From CBDESM01 sp965205165 (GTDB lineage: Bacteria > Chloroflexota > Dehalococcoidia > Bin125): a stretch of DNA of 64,000 nt. Both the position numbers and the translations under genes were made by a program. The DNA lies in NCBI GenBank assembly GCA_965205165.1, contig OZ242037.1:1674001-1738000 (forward strand), in the 5' to 3' direction. Below are positions 51,212-58,294 of this stretch, in pieces; the first letter of the stretch is position 1; each line of letters begins with the position of its first letter. The notes under the pieces were generated by a model. That model saw only the letters and a list, made by a program, of their open reading frames with translations. It was not told the origin of the DNA and searched no databases.

Positions 51212-51697
51212 CTATCGCGTGGCCCAAGTAACCTGCCTCTCATCGCGTTGCACCTGATCCAGTGTCTGGTAATAGAAATGATGGAGGAACGGGAGCTGCG
51301 GCTCGCGGCCGTGTTGGAGGAACATCCAGAGCCAGAGGACGCGGCCGCTGCGGCCGTTGCCGTCCATGAAGGGATGCAGGGTTTCGTAGCGGATGTGGGT
51401 CTGCCAGAGGTCGATCGGGTGGGTGTTGGCGTGATTGAGCAGGTCTGCAAGGTCGGTGCGGATTTTGGGGCCGCCTTGCGGCGGCGTGTGGTTGCCGACG
51501 AAGACGTTCATGCCGGGGTGTTCGCGGAGCTCGGCGTTGGCGCAGGTCCAGACGAACTGCTGCATGTCGCCGACGGTGATGTCGCGTTGGTCGAGGAACA
51601 GCTCGTGGGCCTCGATCTCCGCCTCGGTGACGCGGAAGATGCCCTCGATCCGGTTCGATTCTTCGACGAAGTCATGCAGGTTGAATTCGCTGGGCAT
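51212..51697 (-). CDS. Fic-domain AMP transferase with N-terminal inhibitory helix
   Basis: A 161-residue Fic protein: motif HPFMDGNGRSGR (108-119), catalytic His108. An inhibitory motif S-x-x-x-E-G occurs as SNRIEG (14-19), so the protein carries its own brake on ATP binding (class II). The usual product is AMPylation of a target Thr/Tyr/Ser. AGGAG lies 8 bp before the ATG. It converges on the ApeA-like gene with a 119-bp A/T-rich gap where I found no other gene. Confidence 0.88.
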   Translation of the reverse strand: MPSEFNLHDFVEESNRIEGIFRVTEAEIEAHELFLDQRDITVGDMQQFVWTCANAELREHPGMNVFVGNHTPPQGGPKIRTDLADLLNHANTHPIDLWQTHIRYETLHPFMDGNGRSGRVLWLWMFLQHGREPQLPFLHHFYYQTLDQVQRDERQVTWATR

Positions 51698-51707
51698 GTC
51701 GATTCTC

Positions 51708-52931
51708 CTAACCGATACCGGCTCGCCGGATGGCGGCGGGTGCCGCCGGGGCGGCGAGCTCCGAGAGTACCTCGGCCGTATCCGCGCCGAGCAGCGGCGG
51801 CGGGCGGCGGATGCGCCACGGGGTCCGGCCGAGCTTGTAGGGCGCGCCGGGGATGGTTTGTTCCCCGTCCGCGGTTTGGATTTCGCGCCAGAAGTCGCGT
51901 TGCGCCAGCTGGTCGGACTCGGCGACTTCGGCGATGGTATGGACGGGCTGGAAGCTAATCCGGTTGGCGGCGAACTGCTCCCAGAGTTCCTGCTTGGTTC
52001 GTTCTTTCATCCACGGATGCCAGAGCGCGTCGATTTCGTCGGCCCATTGGAAGGCGGTCCAGCGGTTCTTGAGGCGCTCGTCGTGCTGCCAATCGGGATC
52101 GCCCAGCAGCTCCATGAAGCGGTTCCACTGATCATCGACCAAGGTGATGACCTCGAAGAATCCATCCTTGGCGGGCGCGACTTGGTACGGATAGAACGAA
52201 TTCATGCGCACGCCGGCGCGGGAACGGTTCTGGCCGGCGAACAGATACGCGGCGACGCCCGCGCCGGCCATCACGGAGCTGACGATATCGACGATGCTGA
52301 CCCAGACATGCTGCCCGCCTGCGCCGTTGCGGGCGGCGCGGCGGCCGAGCAGGGCGGCGATCGCGCCGTGGATGCCGCCTTGGAATTCGGGCGCGTTGTA
52401 GGGCAGGCCGAGCGGCGAGCGGTCGGGGTCGCCGATGCGGTAGGAGATGCCGGAGGCGAGCGAAGCGGTGAGCGAGGCGGCCTGCCAGCCTTCGCGGCGG
52501 GTGCCGATGCCCCACATCGTGATCGAGACCTGCGCGAGCTCCGGGTTGGCGCGCGCGAGGTCGTCCCAAGTCAAGCCGAGGCGTCGCTGGTCGGCGATGG
52601 GGCGGGAGGTGATCACGGCGTCGCTGGATGCGGTGAGCCCGCGGAAGAGCCGCCGCGCCGCCGCGGTTTCGAGATCGAGCACGATGCTCCGCTTGTTGGT
52701 GTCGAGGAAGAGGTGCAGGCCGCCGCGCTCGCGGTGCGGGAGGTCGCGCGGGAACGGCCCGCGACGGCGGATGTCGTCGCCCTCGGGAGGCTCGATCTTG
52801 ATCACGTCGGCGCCGAGATCGGCGAGCAGCTTGCCGGCGTAGGAGGCGGCGATGCCGCCGCCGTCCTCGATGATGCGCACCCCTTCCAGCGCGAGCGGAG
52901 GGTCGGCGACAGCGCCGTCGGCGTCGTTCAT
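51708..52931 (-). CDS. family III CoA-transferase-like protein with Glu at the catalytic position
   Basis: A 407-residue CaiB/BaiF protein: LEGVRIIEDGGGIAASYAGK (15-34), LADLGADVIKIEPPEGDD (36-53), DTNKRSIVLDL (77-87) and HVWVSIVDI. Where the catalytic Asp is expected it has YNAPEFQGGIHGAIAALLGR, with Glu182 instead, and several other active-site elements are changed. Activity may be altered or lost, or the true nucleophile lies elsewhere. It runs in the same direction as, and 10 bp upstream of, the Fic gene. Confidence 0.82.
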   Translation of the reverse strand: MNDADGAVADPPLALEGVRIIEDGGGIAASYAGKLLADLGADVIKIEPPEGDDIRRRGPFPRDLPHRERGGLHLFLDTNKRSIVLDLETAAARRLFRGLTASSDAVITSRPIADQRRLGLTWDDLARANPELAQVSITMWGIGTRREGWQAASLTASLASGISYRIGDPDRSPLGLPYNAPEFQGGIHGAIAALLGRRAARNGAGGQHVWVSIVDIVSSVMAGAGVAAYLFAGQNRSRAGVRMNSFYPYQVAPAKDGFFEVITLVDDQWNRFMELLGDPDWQHDERLKNRWTAFQWADEIDALWHPWMKERTKQELWEQFAANRISFQPVHTIAEVAESDQLAQRDFWREIQTADGEQTIPGAPYKLGRTPWRIRRPPPLLGADTAEVLSELAAPAAPAAIRRAGIG

Positions 52932-52950
52932 GGCAGCGGATGATAGCCGC

Positions 52951-52956
52951 TAGCCT
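52951..52956 (+). promoter_or_regulatory. -10 box TAGCCT of the MBL gene
   Basis: CTAGCCTGCGCGGG, 38 bp before the ATG at 52995, with AGGAG in the leader. Confidence 0.4.
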
Positions 52957-52994
52957 GCGCGGGATTGCGCGCCGCGCGCGGGTCAGGAGCCGCC

Positions 52995-53945
52995 ATGTCC
53001 ACCGAGATCATCACGTCGCGCGACCAGCTGCCGGATCCGGAGCTGGTGGAGGCCGCGCCCGGCGTCTTCGCCTACGTGCAGCACGATGGCTCGTGGTGCC
53101 TCAACAATCCGGCCTTCATGACCTCGGCGGACGGCGTGATCGCGGTCGACGCCTGCGCGACGGAGCGGCGGACGCGCGGATTCCGCGAGGCGATCGAGCG
53201 CATTTCGGAGCAGCCGGTGCGGACGCTGATCAACACGCACGCGCACTTGGATCACACGTTCGGCAATCACGTCTTCAAGCCGGACGCGACAATCATCGGC
53301 CACCGCAACACGCGGGCCGAGTTGCTGCGCGACCGGGCGGCGATGCCGGACCGCGCCAAGCTGATGTTCCCCGGCGTCGAGTGGGGCGATGTCGATGCGA
53401 CTCCGCCGGATGTCACGTTCGACGAGGAGCTGGCGATCTACGCGGGCGATCTGGAGCTGCGGCTGATCTACGTATCGCCGGCGCACACCAATACCGACGT
53501 GGTGATCTGGCTGCCCGAACACCGGACGCTGATTGCGGGCGACATCATATTCAACCAAGGCACTCCGTTCGCGCTGATGGGCAGCATCGCGGGCTGGCTG
53601 GATGCCCTGGAACGGCTGCGCGGGCTTGGCGCGGAGACGATCATCCCCGGCCACGGCCCGGTCTGCGGCCCCGAAGTATTCAACGAGGTGGCGGATTATC
53701 TGCGGTTCGTGCAGGCGACGGCGGCGGAGGCGCAGGCGACGGGAGCGCCGCCCCTGCAGGCCGCGCGGGAGGCGGACTTGGGCCGTTTCGCGGAATGGCA
53801 CGACAGCGAGCGGATCGTCGGCAACCTGCACCGCGCCTACAGCGAACTGAAGGGGGAGCCGAGGGGTGCGGAGATCGATACGGGCAAGGCGTTCGGGGAG
53901 ATGCTCGAATACAACGGCGGCGAGCCGTTGCGCTGCCTCGCCTGA
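52995..53945 (+). CDS. metallo-beta-lactamase fold hydrolase (glyoxalase II/alkyl-sulfatase-like)
   Basis: A 316-residue MBL protein: THAHLDHTFGN (81-91) with the HxHxDH motif, SPAHTNTDVVIWLPEHRTLIAGDIIF (second His and Asp ligands) and IPGHGPVCGPE (third His). The C-terminal helices resemble those of MBL proteins acting on thioesters or sulfates. AGGAG 5 bp before ATG 52995; the frame is open upstream but without a site. Confidence 0.87.
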   Translation: MSTEIITSRDQLPDPELVEAAPGVFAYVQHDGSWCLNNPAFMTSADGVIAVDACATERRTRGFREAIERISEQPVRTLINTHAHLDHTFGNHVFKPDATIIGHRNTRAELLRDRAAMPDRAKLMFPGVEWGDVDATPPDVTFDEELAIYAGDLELRLIYVSPAHTNTDVVIWLPEHRTLIAGDIIFNQGTPFALMGSIAGWLDALERLRGLGAETIIPGHGPVCGPEVFNEVADYLRFVQATAAEAQATGAPPLQAAREADLGRFAEWHDSERIVGNLHRAYSELKGEPRGAEIDTGKAFGEMLEYNGGEPLRCLA

Positions 53946-53951
53946 GCGGGA

Positions 53952-53957
53952 TAGGCT
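53952..53957 (+). promoter_or_regulatory. -10 box TAGGCT of the PIN pair
   Basis: TAGGCT just after the MBL stop, 16 bp before the ATG at 53974, with GGGGAG between. Confidence 0.4.
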
Positions 53958-53973
53958 GGCAGGGGAGCGGGCG

Positions 53974-54477
53974 ATGGAACGCGAGCTGACGCTGAAGTTC
54001 GAGGGGCCGGCCACGGAGCAGGTGCACATCCCGGTGCGCAGCCTGCTGGCCATCGTCGATGTGCTCGAGGGGGCGATCCGCAAGCGCTGCGGCAGGCTGC
54101 ACACGCTGAAGACGATGTGCGAGCTCGAAATCGTCTCCTTCGACGCGCCATCGAGCACCGCCCAGCTGCGCCTGCAAGGCCCCGAGGACTGCGAGCGCGC
54201 CTGGCGCTCGGAAGACCCGCTGCAGCGCGTGATGACGGAGCTCGAACGCACGGCCGGCGACACCCCGCACCTGCCGGGACGGCTGCGTTGCCAGATCGCG
54301 AGCAAGCTGGCGGAGGGGCTCCGTCGGGTTGAGTTCGCCGCGCCGGCATGCGGATCGCCGCAGTGGATCGTGTGGGACGAGCGCGAGTCGCGGCCGTTCA
54401 GCCTGCTCCGCCCGGAGGAGAAGATGCCGAACTTCGACGCCGAGGCGTTCAACGACTTGGTGGAGAGCATGCGCTGA
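53974..54477 (+). CDS. unknown protein upstream of a PIN nuclease, candidate antitoxin
   Basis: A 167-residue acidic/basic mixed protein with no recognised family (MERELTLKFEGPATEQVHI start, then VLEGAIRKRCGRLHTLKT and LRCQIASKLAEGLRRVEF). It has a GGGGAG site before the ATG, and its stop overlaps the start of the PIN gene (TGATG). The order (unknown, then PIN) fits a toxin-antitoxin operon, but the protein has no ribbon-helix-helix, AbrB or HTH pattern, so it is not an ordinary VapB. Confidence 0.6.
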   Translation: MERELTLKFEGPATEQVHIPVRSLLAIVDVLEGAIRKRCGRLHTLKTMCELEIVSFDAPSSTAQLRLQGPEDCERAWRSEDPLQRVMTELERTAGDTPHLPGRLRCQIASKLAEGLRRVEFAAPACGSPQWIVWDERESRPFSLLRPEEKMPNFDAEAFNDLVESMR

Positions 54478-54926
54478 TGCCGGATGCGGAATTCAGCGGC
54501 ATTGAGCTGATCGCCGACACGAACATCTTCTCGTACGAGATGTCCGATCAGCCGGAGTCGATCGAGATCGCGGCGCGCTACCGGCACGTTTGGGAGGGGC
54601 GGCGCGTCGGCTTGTCGTTTCAGTCTGTCGCCGAATTGCGCGTCGGCCTCGAACTGCAAGGGTGGGAGATCGGCCGATATGAAGAGCTGATGAGCCGGTT
54701 CACGCCGATCTATCTGCTGCCCGGGATCGTCGACGCCTATGTCCGCATCCAGGTCGAAGCGGCGCGGCGGGGGAGGGGTGAACCGGCACGGCGCTCGAAG
54801 GCGGGCGATGCGTGGGTGGGCGCGACGGCGCTGTGGCTGGGGGCTCCGTTGGTGACGCACAATGGGCGGGATTTCAGGGCGGCGGAGGCGCTGGGGTTGG
54901 AGGTGGTGAGCCATGGGGGGTGGTGA
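54477..54926 (+). CDS. PIN-domain (VapC-like) ribonuclease
   Basis: A 149-residue PIN protein: LIADTNIFSYEM (first Asp), LSFQSVAELRVGLE (Glu), and GDAWVGATALWLGAPLVTHNGRDF (third and fourth acidic positions; the GDAxVAATAL form is typical of VapC). It would cut RNA. Co-encoded with the 167-residue protein by a 1-bp overlap. Downstream is an enoyl-CoA hydratase with its own promoter. Confidence 0.8.
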   Translation: MPDAEFSGIELIADTNIFSYEMSDQPESIEIAARYRHVWEGRRVGLSFQSVAELRVGLELQGWEIGRYEELMSRFTPIYLLPGIVDAYVRIQVEAARRGRGEPARRSKAGDAWVGATALWLGAPLVTHNGRDFRAAEALGLEVVSHGGW

Positions 54927-54938
54927 GGGGAGGGGCGC

Positions 54939-54944
54939 TATCCT
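54939..54944 (+). promoter_or_regulatory. -10 box TATCCT of the enoyl-CoA hydratase gene
   Basis: GGCGCTATCCTGCG, same 14-bp string as at 45751-45764; ATG at 54969 after AGGAGGT. Confidence 0.5.
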
Positions 54945-54968
54945 GCGCGGAGCCTGAGGAGGTGCTTG

Positions 54969-55853
54969 ATGGCGATGCCGGAGTTCGAGAACGTGGTGAT
55001 CGATCGATTGGGGACGGACGGGCGGGTCGGACGGATCACGCTGAACCGCCCGGAGAAGATGAACGCGCTGTCGCAGGAGCTGATCTACGACCTGCGGGAC
55101 GCGCTGGAGTACGTGGAGACGGATGACGGGATGCGGGTGCTGATCCTGCGGGGGGCGGGACGGACGTTCTCGGCGGGCTACGACCTGACGCCGGCGGGGG
55201 GCTACGGGGCGGACGCGATCCACCGCGGGTTCCGGACGACGGACGACGATGGGAACCGGCTGATCATGGGGATCCGCGGGGGGATGGCGCGGGTGACGGA
55301 CATCTGGCTCTACTTCTGGAACATGCAGAAGGTGACGATCGCGCAGCTGCACGGGTACGCGATCGCCGGGGGGTTCGAGCTGTCGATGATGGCGGACTTG
55401 GTGACGGCGGCGGATGACACGCAGCTGGGGCATCCGGGGCTGCGCTTCGCGGGGAGCCGGACGTCGGCGATTTTGCCGCTGCTGACTTCGATGCGGAAGG
55501 CGAAGGAGCTGTTCTACACGGGGGATCCGATCCGGGCGACGCGGGCGCAGGAGCTGGACCTGATCAACTACGCGTGGCCGAAGGAGGAGCTGGAGGAGCG
55601 GACGCTGGCGCTGGCGGAGCGGATCGCGAACCTGCCGGCGGACCACTTGGCGCAGCTGAAGGTGCACGTCAACCGCTTCTACGAGAACATGGGCATCTAC
55701 TCGTCGCTGCGCTCTTCGACGGACTTGGATGCCGTGGGGACGTTCACGTCGCAGCACTACGAGTGGGCTCGCAGGATGCGCGACGAGGGGCTGAAGGGGG
55801 CGCTGGCGTGGCGCGACGGGCCGTTCGGGGACTACTCGCAGGGCAAGCGCTGA
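54969..55853 (+). CDS. enoyl-CoA hydratase/isomerase family protein
   Basis: A 294-residue crotonase: VGRITLNRPEKMNALSQ, FSAGYDLTPAGG (oxyanion loop) and GYAIAGGFELSMMADLV with LGHPGLRFAGSR at the second position. The C-terminal NRFYENMGIYSSLRSSTDLDA lengthens it beyond the usual 260. GAGGAGGT before ATG. Third codon positions are nearly all G, unlike the C-rich genes in the left part of the window. Confidence 0.9.
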   Translation: MAMPEFENVVIDRLGTDGRVGRITLNRPEKMNALSQELIYDLRDALEYVETDDGMRVLILRGAGRTFSAGYDLTPAGGYGADAIHRGFRTTDDDGNRLIMGIRGGMARVTDIWLYFWNMQKVTIAQLHGYAIAGGFELSMMADLVTAADDTQLGHPGLRFAGSRTSAILPLLTSMRKAKELFYTGDPIRATRAQELDLINYAWPKEELEERTLALAERIANLPADHLAQLKVHVNRFYENMGIYSSLRSSTDLDAVGTFTSQHYEWARRMRDEGLKGALAWRDGPFGDYSQGKR

Positions 55854-55905
55854 GCAGGCGCCGGCGCAACCGCCCCCGCGTTCCGCGCTTTCGTGGCCTG
55901 CGGAG

Positions 55906-56436
55906 CTAGGCGCGTTCGAGGCCTTGGGCTTCGCGGAGGGCGTTGAGCTGGTCGGCGTGCATGCCGTCGTGGAAGGCTTGGAAGAGCATCCAGGCGCGGG
56001 AGGGGAGTTCGCCGAAGAAGGCGTGGGGGACCGTGGTTCGGGCGTCGGGCTCTTCGGGCAGGCGTTGGCCAACTGAGAGGAGGTGTTCGGAGACAGAGAC
56101 GAGGCGGGCGCGGAGTTCGCGGATGGGGGCGTTTTCGGCGTTGATTTCGCCGGGAGGGCCTTTCGGGGTGGTGCTGCCATTGGCGGTGGATTCGATGATT
56201 GCGGCGACGTTGGGGGTGGCGGTGATGAGGTGGCGGATGACTTGGGAGGCGGACCAGGCTTCTTCGCCTTGGCCCGTTGGGGGAGTCCAGGAGGCTTGGG
56301 CGTCGGAGAGGTCGAGGGTGGCGGCGATGAGGGAGGCGCGGGCGCGGGCGGAGCGGAGCCAGATTTCGGGCCAGGGGAGGGTTTCGGCGTCGCGGAGGAA
56401 GCCTTGGCGGAGTCGGAGGAAGGGGTCGTCGGGCAT
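55906..56436 (-). CDS. DinB/MDMPI-like four-helix protein
   Basis: A 176-residue four-helix-bundle protein: EAWSASQVIRHLITATPNV (first metal helix) and SRAWMLFQAFHDGMHADQL (second), with histidines in the DinB metal positions. DinB-like enzymes are thiol-dependent metal proteins; the function here is unknown. A TAGCAT -10 box only 6 bp before the ATG (CCCCCA) indicates a leaderless mRNA. Confidence 0.75.
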   Translation of the reverse strand: MPDDPFLRLRQGFLRDAETLPWPEIWLRSARARASLIAATLDLSDAQASWTPPTGQGEEAWSASQVIRHLITATPNVAAIIESTANGSTTPKGPPGEINAENAPIRELRARLVSVSEHLLSVGQRLPEEPDARTTVPHAFFGELPSRAWMLFQAFHDGMHADQLNALREAQGLERA

Positions 56437-56442
56437 TGGGGG

Positions 56443-56448
56443 ATGCTA
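56443..56448 (-). promoter_or_regulatory. -10 box TAGCAT of a leaderless DinB transcript
   Basis: Minus strand TAGCATCCCCCAATG; the same layout as TACCATCCCCCAATG at the ParB-like gene (60041-60055). Confidence 0.55.
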
Positions 56449-56507
56449 GCGCGAGCGGGCTTTGGGGGTAAACTGCCGGGCGAGAGGGTTTGGACGCGAG
56501 GCGGGCG

Positions 56508-57347
56508 ATGGGCGAGGTGCTGCGGGATCTGAATTGGCCGCGATTGCTGGCGTTTCTGGCGATTGCGGGGGTGGCTGCCGGGGTGGCGTTCGCGGCTGGG
56601 TCGTTGAGGGGGTCGCGGGAGGAGACCGTGGGAGGGGAGCATGATTTGACGCTGTCGCTGAAAGCGGCGTCGTATTGCGAGGCTTGGGATGCGGAGGGGG
56701 TGCTGGACGGGGGGGAGCGGGTTTGGCCGGTTTCGAGGGCGCCGGTCGTGGAGGTGGGGTGGTCGTTGACGGCTGGGCTGGGGCCGTATCGGTTGGAGAT
56801 CGAGGGGGAGGAGTACGAGGGGACGAAGGGGGTGGCGGAGGTGCCTTGCGCGATGTCGTACGAGCTGCTGGAGGAGGCGCATCCGCGGCTGGGGAAGTTG
56901 TTCGATCCGGAAGCGCCGATCGTGGTGGAATCGGGGGTGCGGGAGATTCGGGCGATGGCTTGGGATGCGGAGGGGGCGATCGGGGAGGCGTCGATCGAGG
57001 TGTACGTGATTCGGGAGGTTGGGCTGGACGAGGCGATGATGGGGGGGCGGACGTACCGGCTGGGGGCGTTCCGGCAGTTGGTGACGGTGCCGGAGGGGAT
57101 TTCGCTGGCGTACGGGGGGAGTTACCAGCCGGATTGCGGCGACATAGAAGCGGAAGAGGGTTGCGAGCGGGTGCATGTATTCAACGTGACGGATCCGCCG
57201 AATGGGGGGCGGATCGGATTGTACCGGCACTCGTGGAGGGAGCATTTCCGGGAAGTGGGGGTGGCGGAGGTAGATGGCATGGCGATGGATGATTTGCTGG
57301 ATCAGTTCGAGCAGTCGATCGGGCGGCACCCGGAATTGCAGCGTTGA
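56508..57347 (+). CDS. hypothetical membrane-anchored protein
   Basis: A 279-residue protein with one N-terminal membrane segment (RLLAFLAIAGVAAGVAFAAG, about 13-32) and an outer part with acidic beta-rich sequence and several cysteines (ASYCEAWD, VPCAMSYE, QPDCGDIEAEEGCERV). No family recognised. ATG 56508 was chosen; an in-frame TTG at 56490 is possible. The plus strand is strongly G-rich here. Confidence 0.55.
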   Translation: MGEVLRDLNWPRLLAFLAIAGVAAGVAFAAGSLRGSREETVGGEHDLTLSLKAASYCEAWDAEGVLDGGERVWPVSRAPVVEVGWSLTAGLGPYRLEIEGEEYEGTKGVAEVPCAMSYELLEEAHPRLGKLFDPEAPIVVESGVREIRAMAWDAEGAIGEASIEVYVIREVGLDEAMMGGRTYRLGAFRQLVTVPEGISLAYGGSYQPDCGDIEAEEGCERVHVFNVTDPPNGGRIGLYRHSWREHFREVGVAEVDGMAMDDLLDQFEQSIGRHPELQR

Positions 57348-57394
57348 GGGGAGGTAGGCATTGAAGCGAGGCTTGGCGGCGTTTGGGGTGGGCA

Positions 57395-58294
57395 TCAGCG
57401 GAATTCTTTGATGATTTGGTCCATGAATTGGTCGGCTTGTTCGGTGCGTTCGAAGGCGTTGGAGCCGAGGGTGAAATCGGGGATGATGAGTTCGTCGACG
57501 CCGGCGTCGATATAGGCTTGGATGGTGTTGAGGATGTCGTCTTTGGAGCCGCCGAGGACTGGGCGTCCGGCGGCGCGGGCTTGGTCGAGGCGTGCTTGGT
57601 CTTGGGTTTGGATGAGGAGGGTGCAGGCGCTGCGCTGGATTTCCGAGGGGTCGCGGCCGATGTCCTGGCAGTGGTCGTCGAGGACGTTGTTCTTGTGGGC
57701 GAGGACTTCGGGGGTGCCCCAGACGTTCCACTCGTCGGCATACTTTGCGGCGATGCGGAGGGTGCGTTTTTCGCCGCCGCCGCCGATCATGAGGGGGAGC
57801 GGGGTTTGGACGGGCTTGGGTTCGAGGGGGGCGTCGACGAGTTGGTAGTGCTGGCCGGCGAAGTTGGTTTTCTGGTAGCGGAAGAGTTCGGTGACGAGTT
57901 GGCAGGCTTCTTCGAAGCGGTCGAGGCGTTCTTTGAGGGTGAAGAAGGGGATGCCGTAGGCGCGGTGCTCGTTTTCCTGCCAGGCTGCGCCGAGGCCGAG
58001 GGTGAAGCGGCCGGCGGAGACGATGTCGAGTTCGGCGGCCATTTTGGCGACGACGGCGGGGTGGCGGTAGGTGTTGCCGGAGACGAGGTGGCCGATGCGG
58101 ACTCTGGGGACGCGGACGGCGAGAGCGGTGAGGGCGACCCAGCTTTCGTGGACGGGGGCGGAGGTGTCTTCTTGGTTGGGCATGAAGTGGTCGGCGAACC
58201 AGAGGCGGTCCCAGCCGGAGGCTTCGGCGTGTCGGGCGACGGTGAGGATTTCGGCCCAGGGGTTGCCTGCGCCGGGCCAGAATCCGAATCGCAT
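57395..58294 (-). CDS. LLM-class F420- or FMN-dependent oxidoreductase
   Basis: A 299-residue TIM-barrel protein: MRFGFWPGAGNPWAEI, WDRLWFADHFMP, VRIGHLVSGNTYRHPAVVAKM, GLGAAWQENEHRAYGIPF and PLMIGGGGEKRTLRIAAKYADEWN. The F420-dependent branch is favoured by the GxGAAWxxxEHxAYGIxFP pattern. It has its own ribosome site (GGAG) and a TATCCT -10 at 58333-58338. The upstream ParB-like open frame continues into it without a stop, so a fusion transcript or protein is also possible. Confidence 0.86.
   Translation of the reverse strand: MRFGFWPGAGNPWAEILTVARHAEASGWDRLWFADHFMPNQEDTSAPVHESWVALTALAVRVPRVRIGHLVSGNTYRHPAVVAKMAAELDIVSAGRFTLGLGAAWQENEHRAYGIPFFTLKERLDRFEEACQLVTELFRYQKTNFAGQHYQLVDAPLEPKPVQTPLPLMIGGGGEKRTLRIAAKYADEWNVWGTPEVLAHKNNVLDDHCQDIGRDPSEIQRSACTLLIQTQDQARLDQARAAGRPVLGGSKDDILNTIQAYIDAGVDELIIPDFTLGSNAFERTEQADQFMDQIIKEFR

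Noticed and set aside
52983..57731. A 1582-codon minus-strand open frame
   Set aside because: It runs antisense to at least five well-supported genes and is Arg/Pro-rich low-complexity sequence, as expected of a shadow frame in GC-rich DNA.
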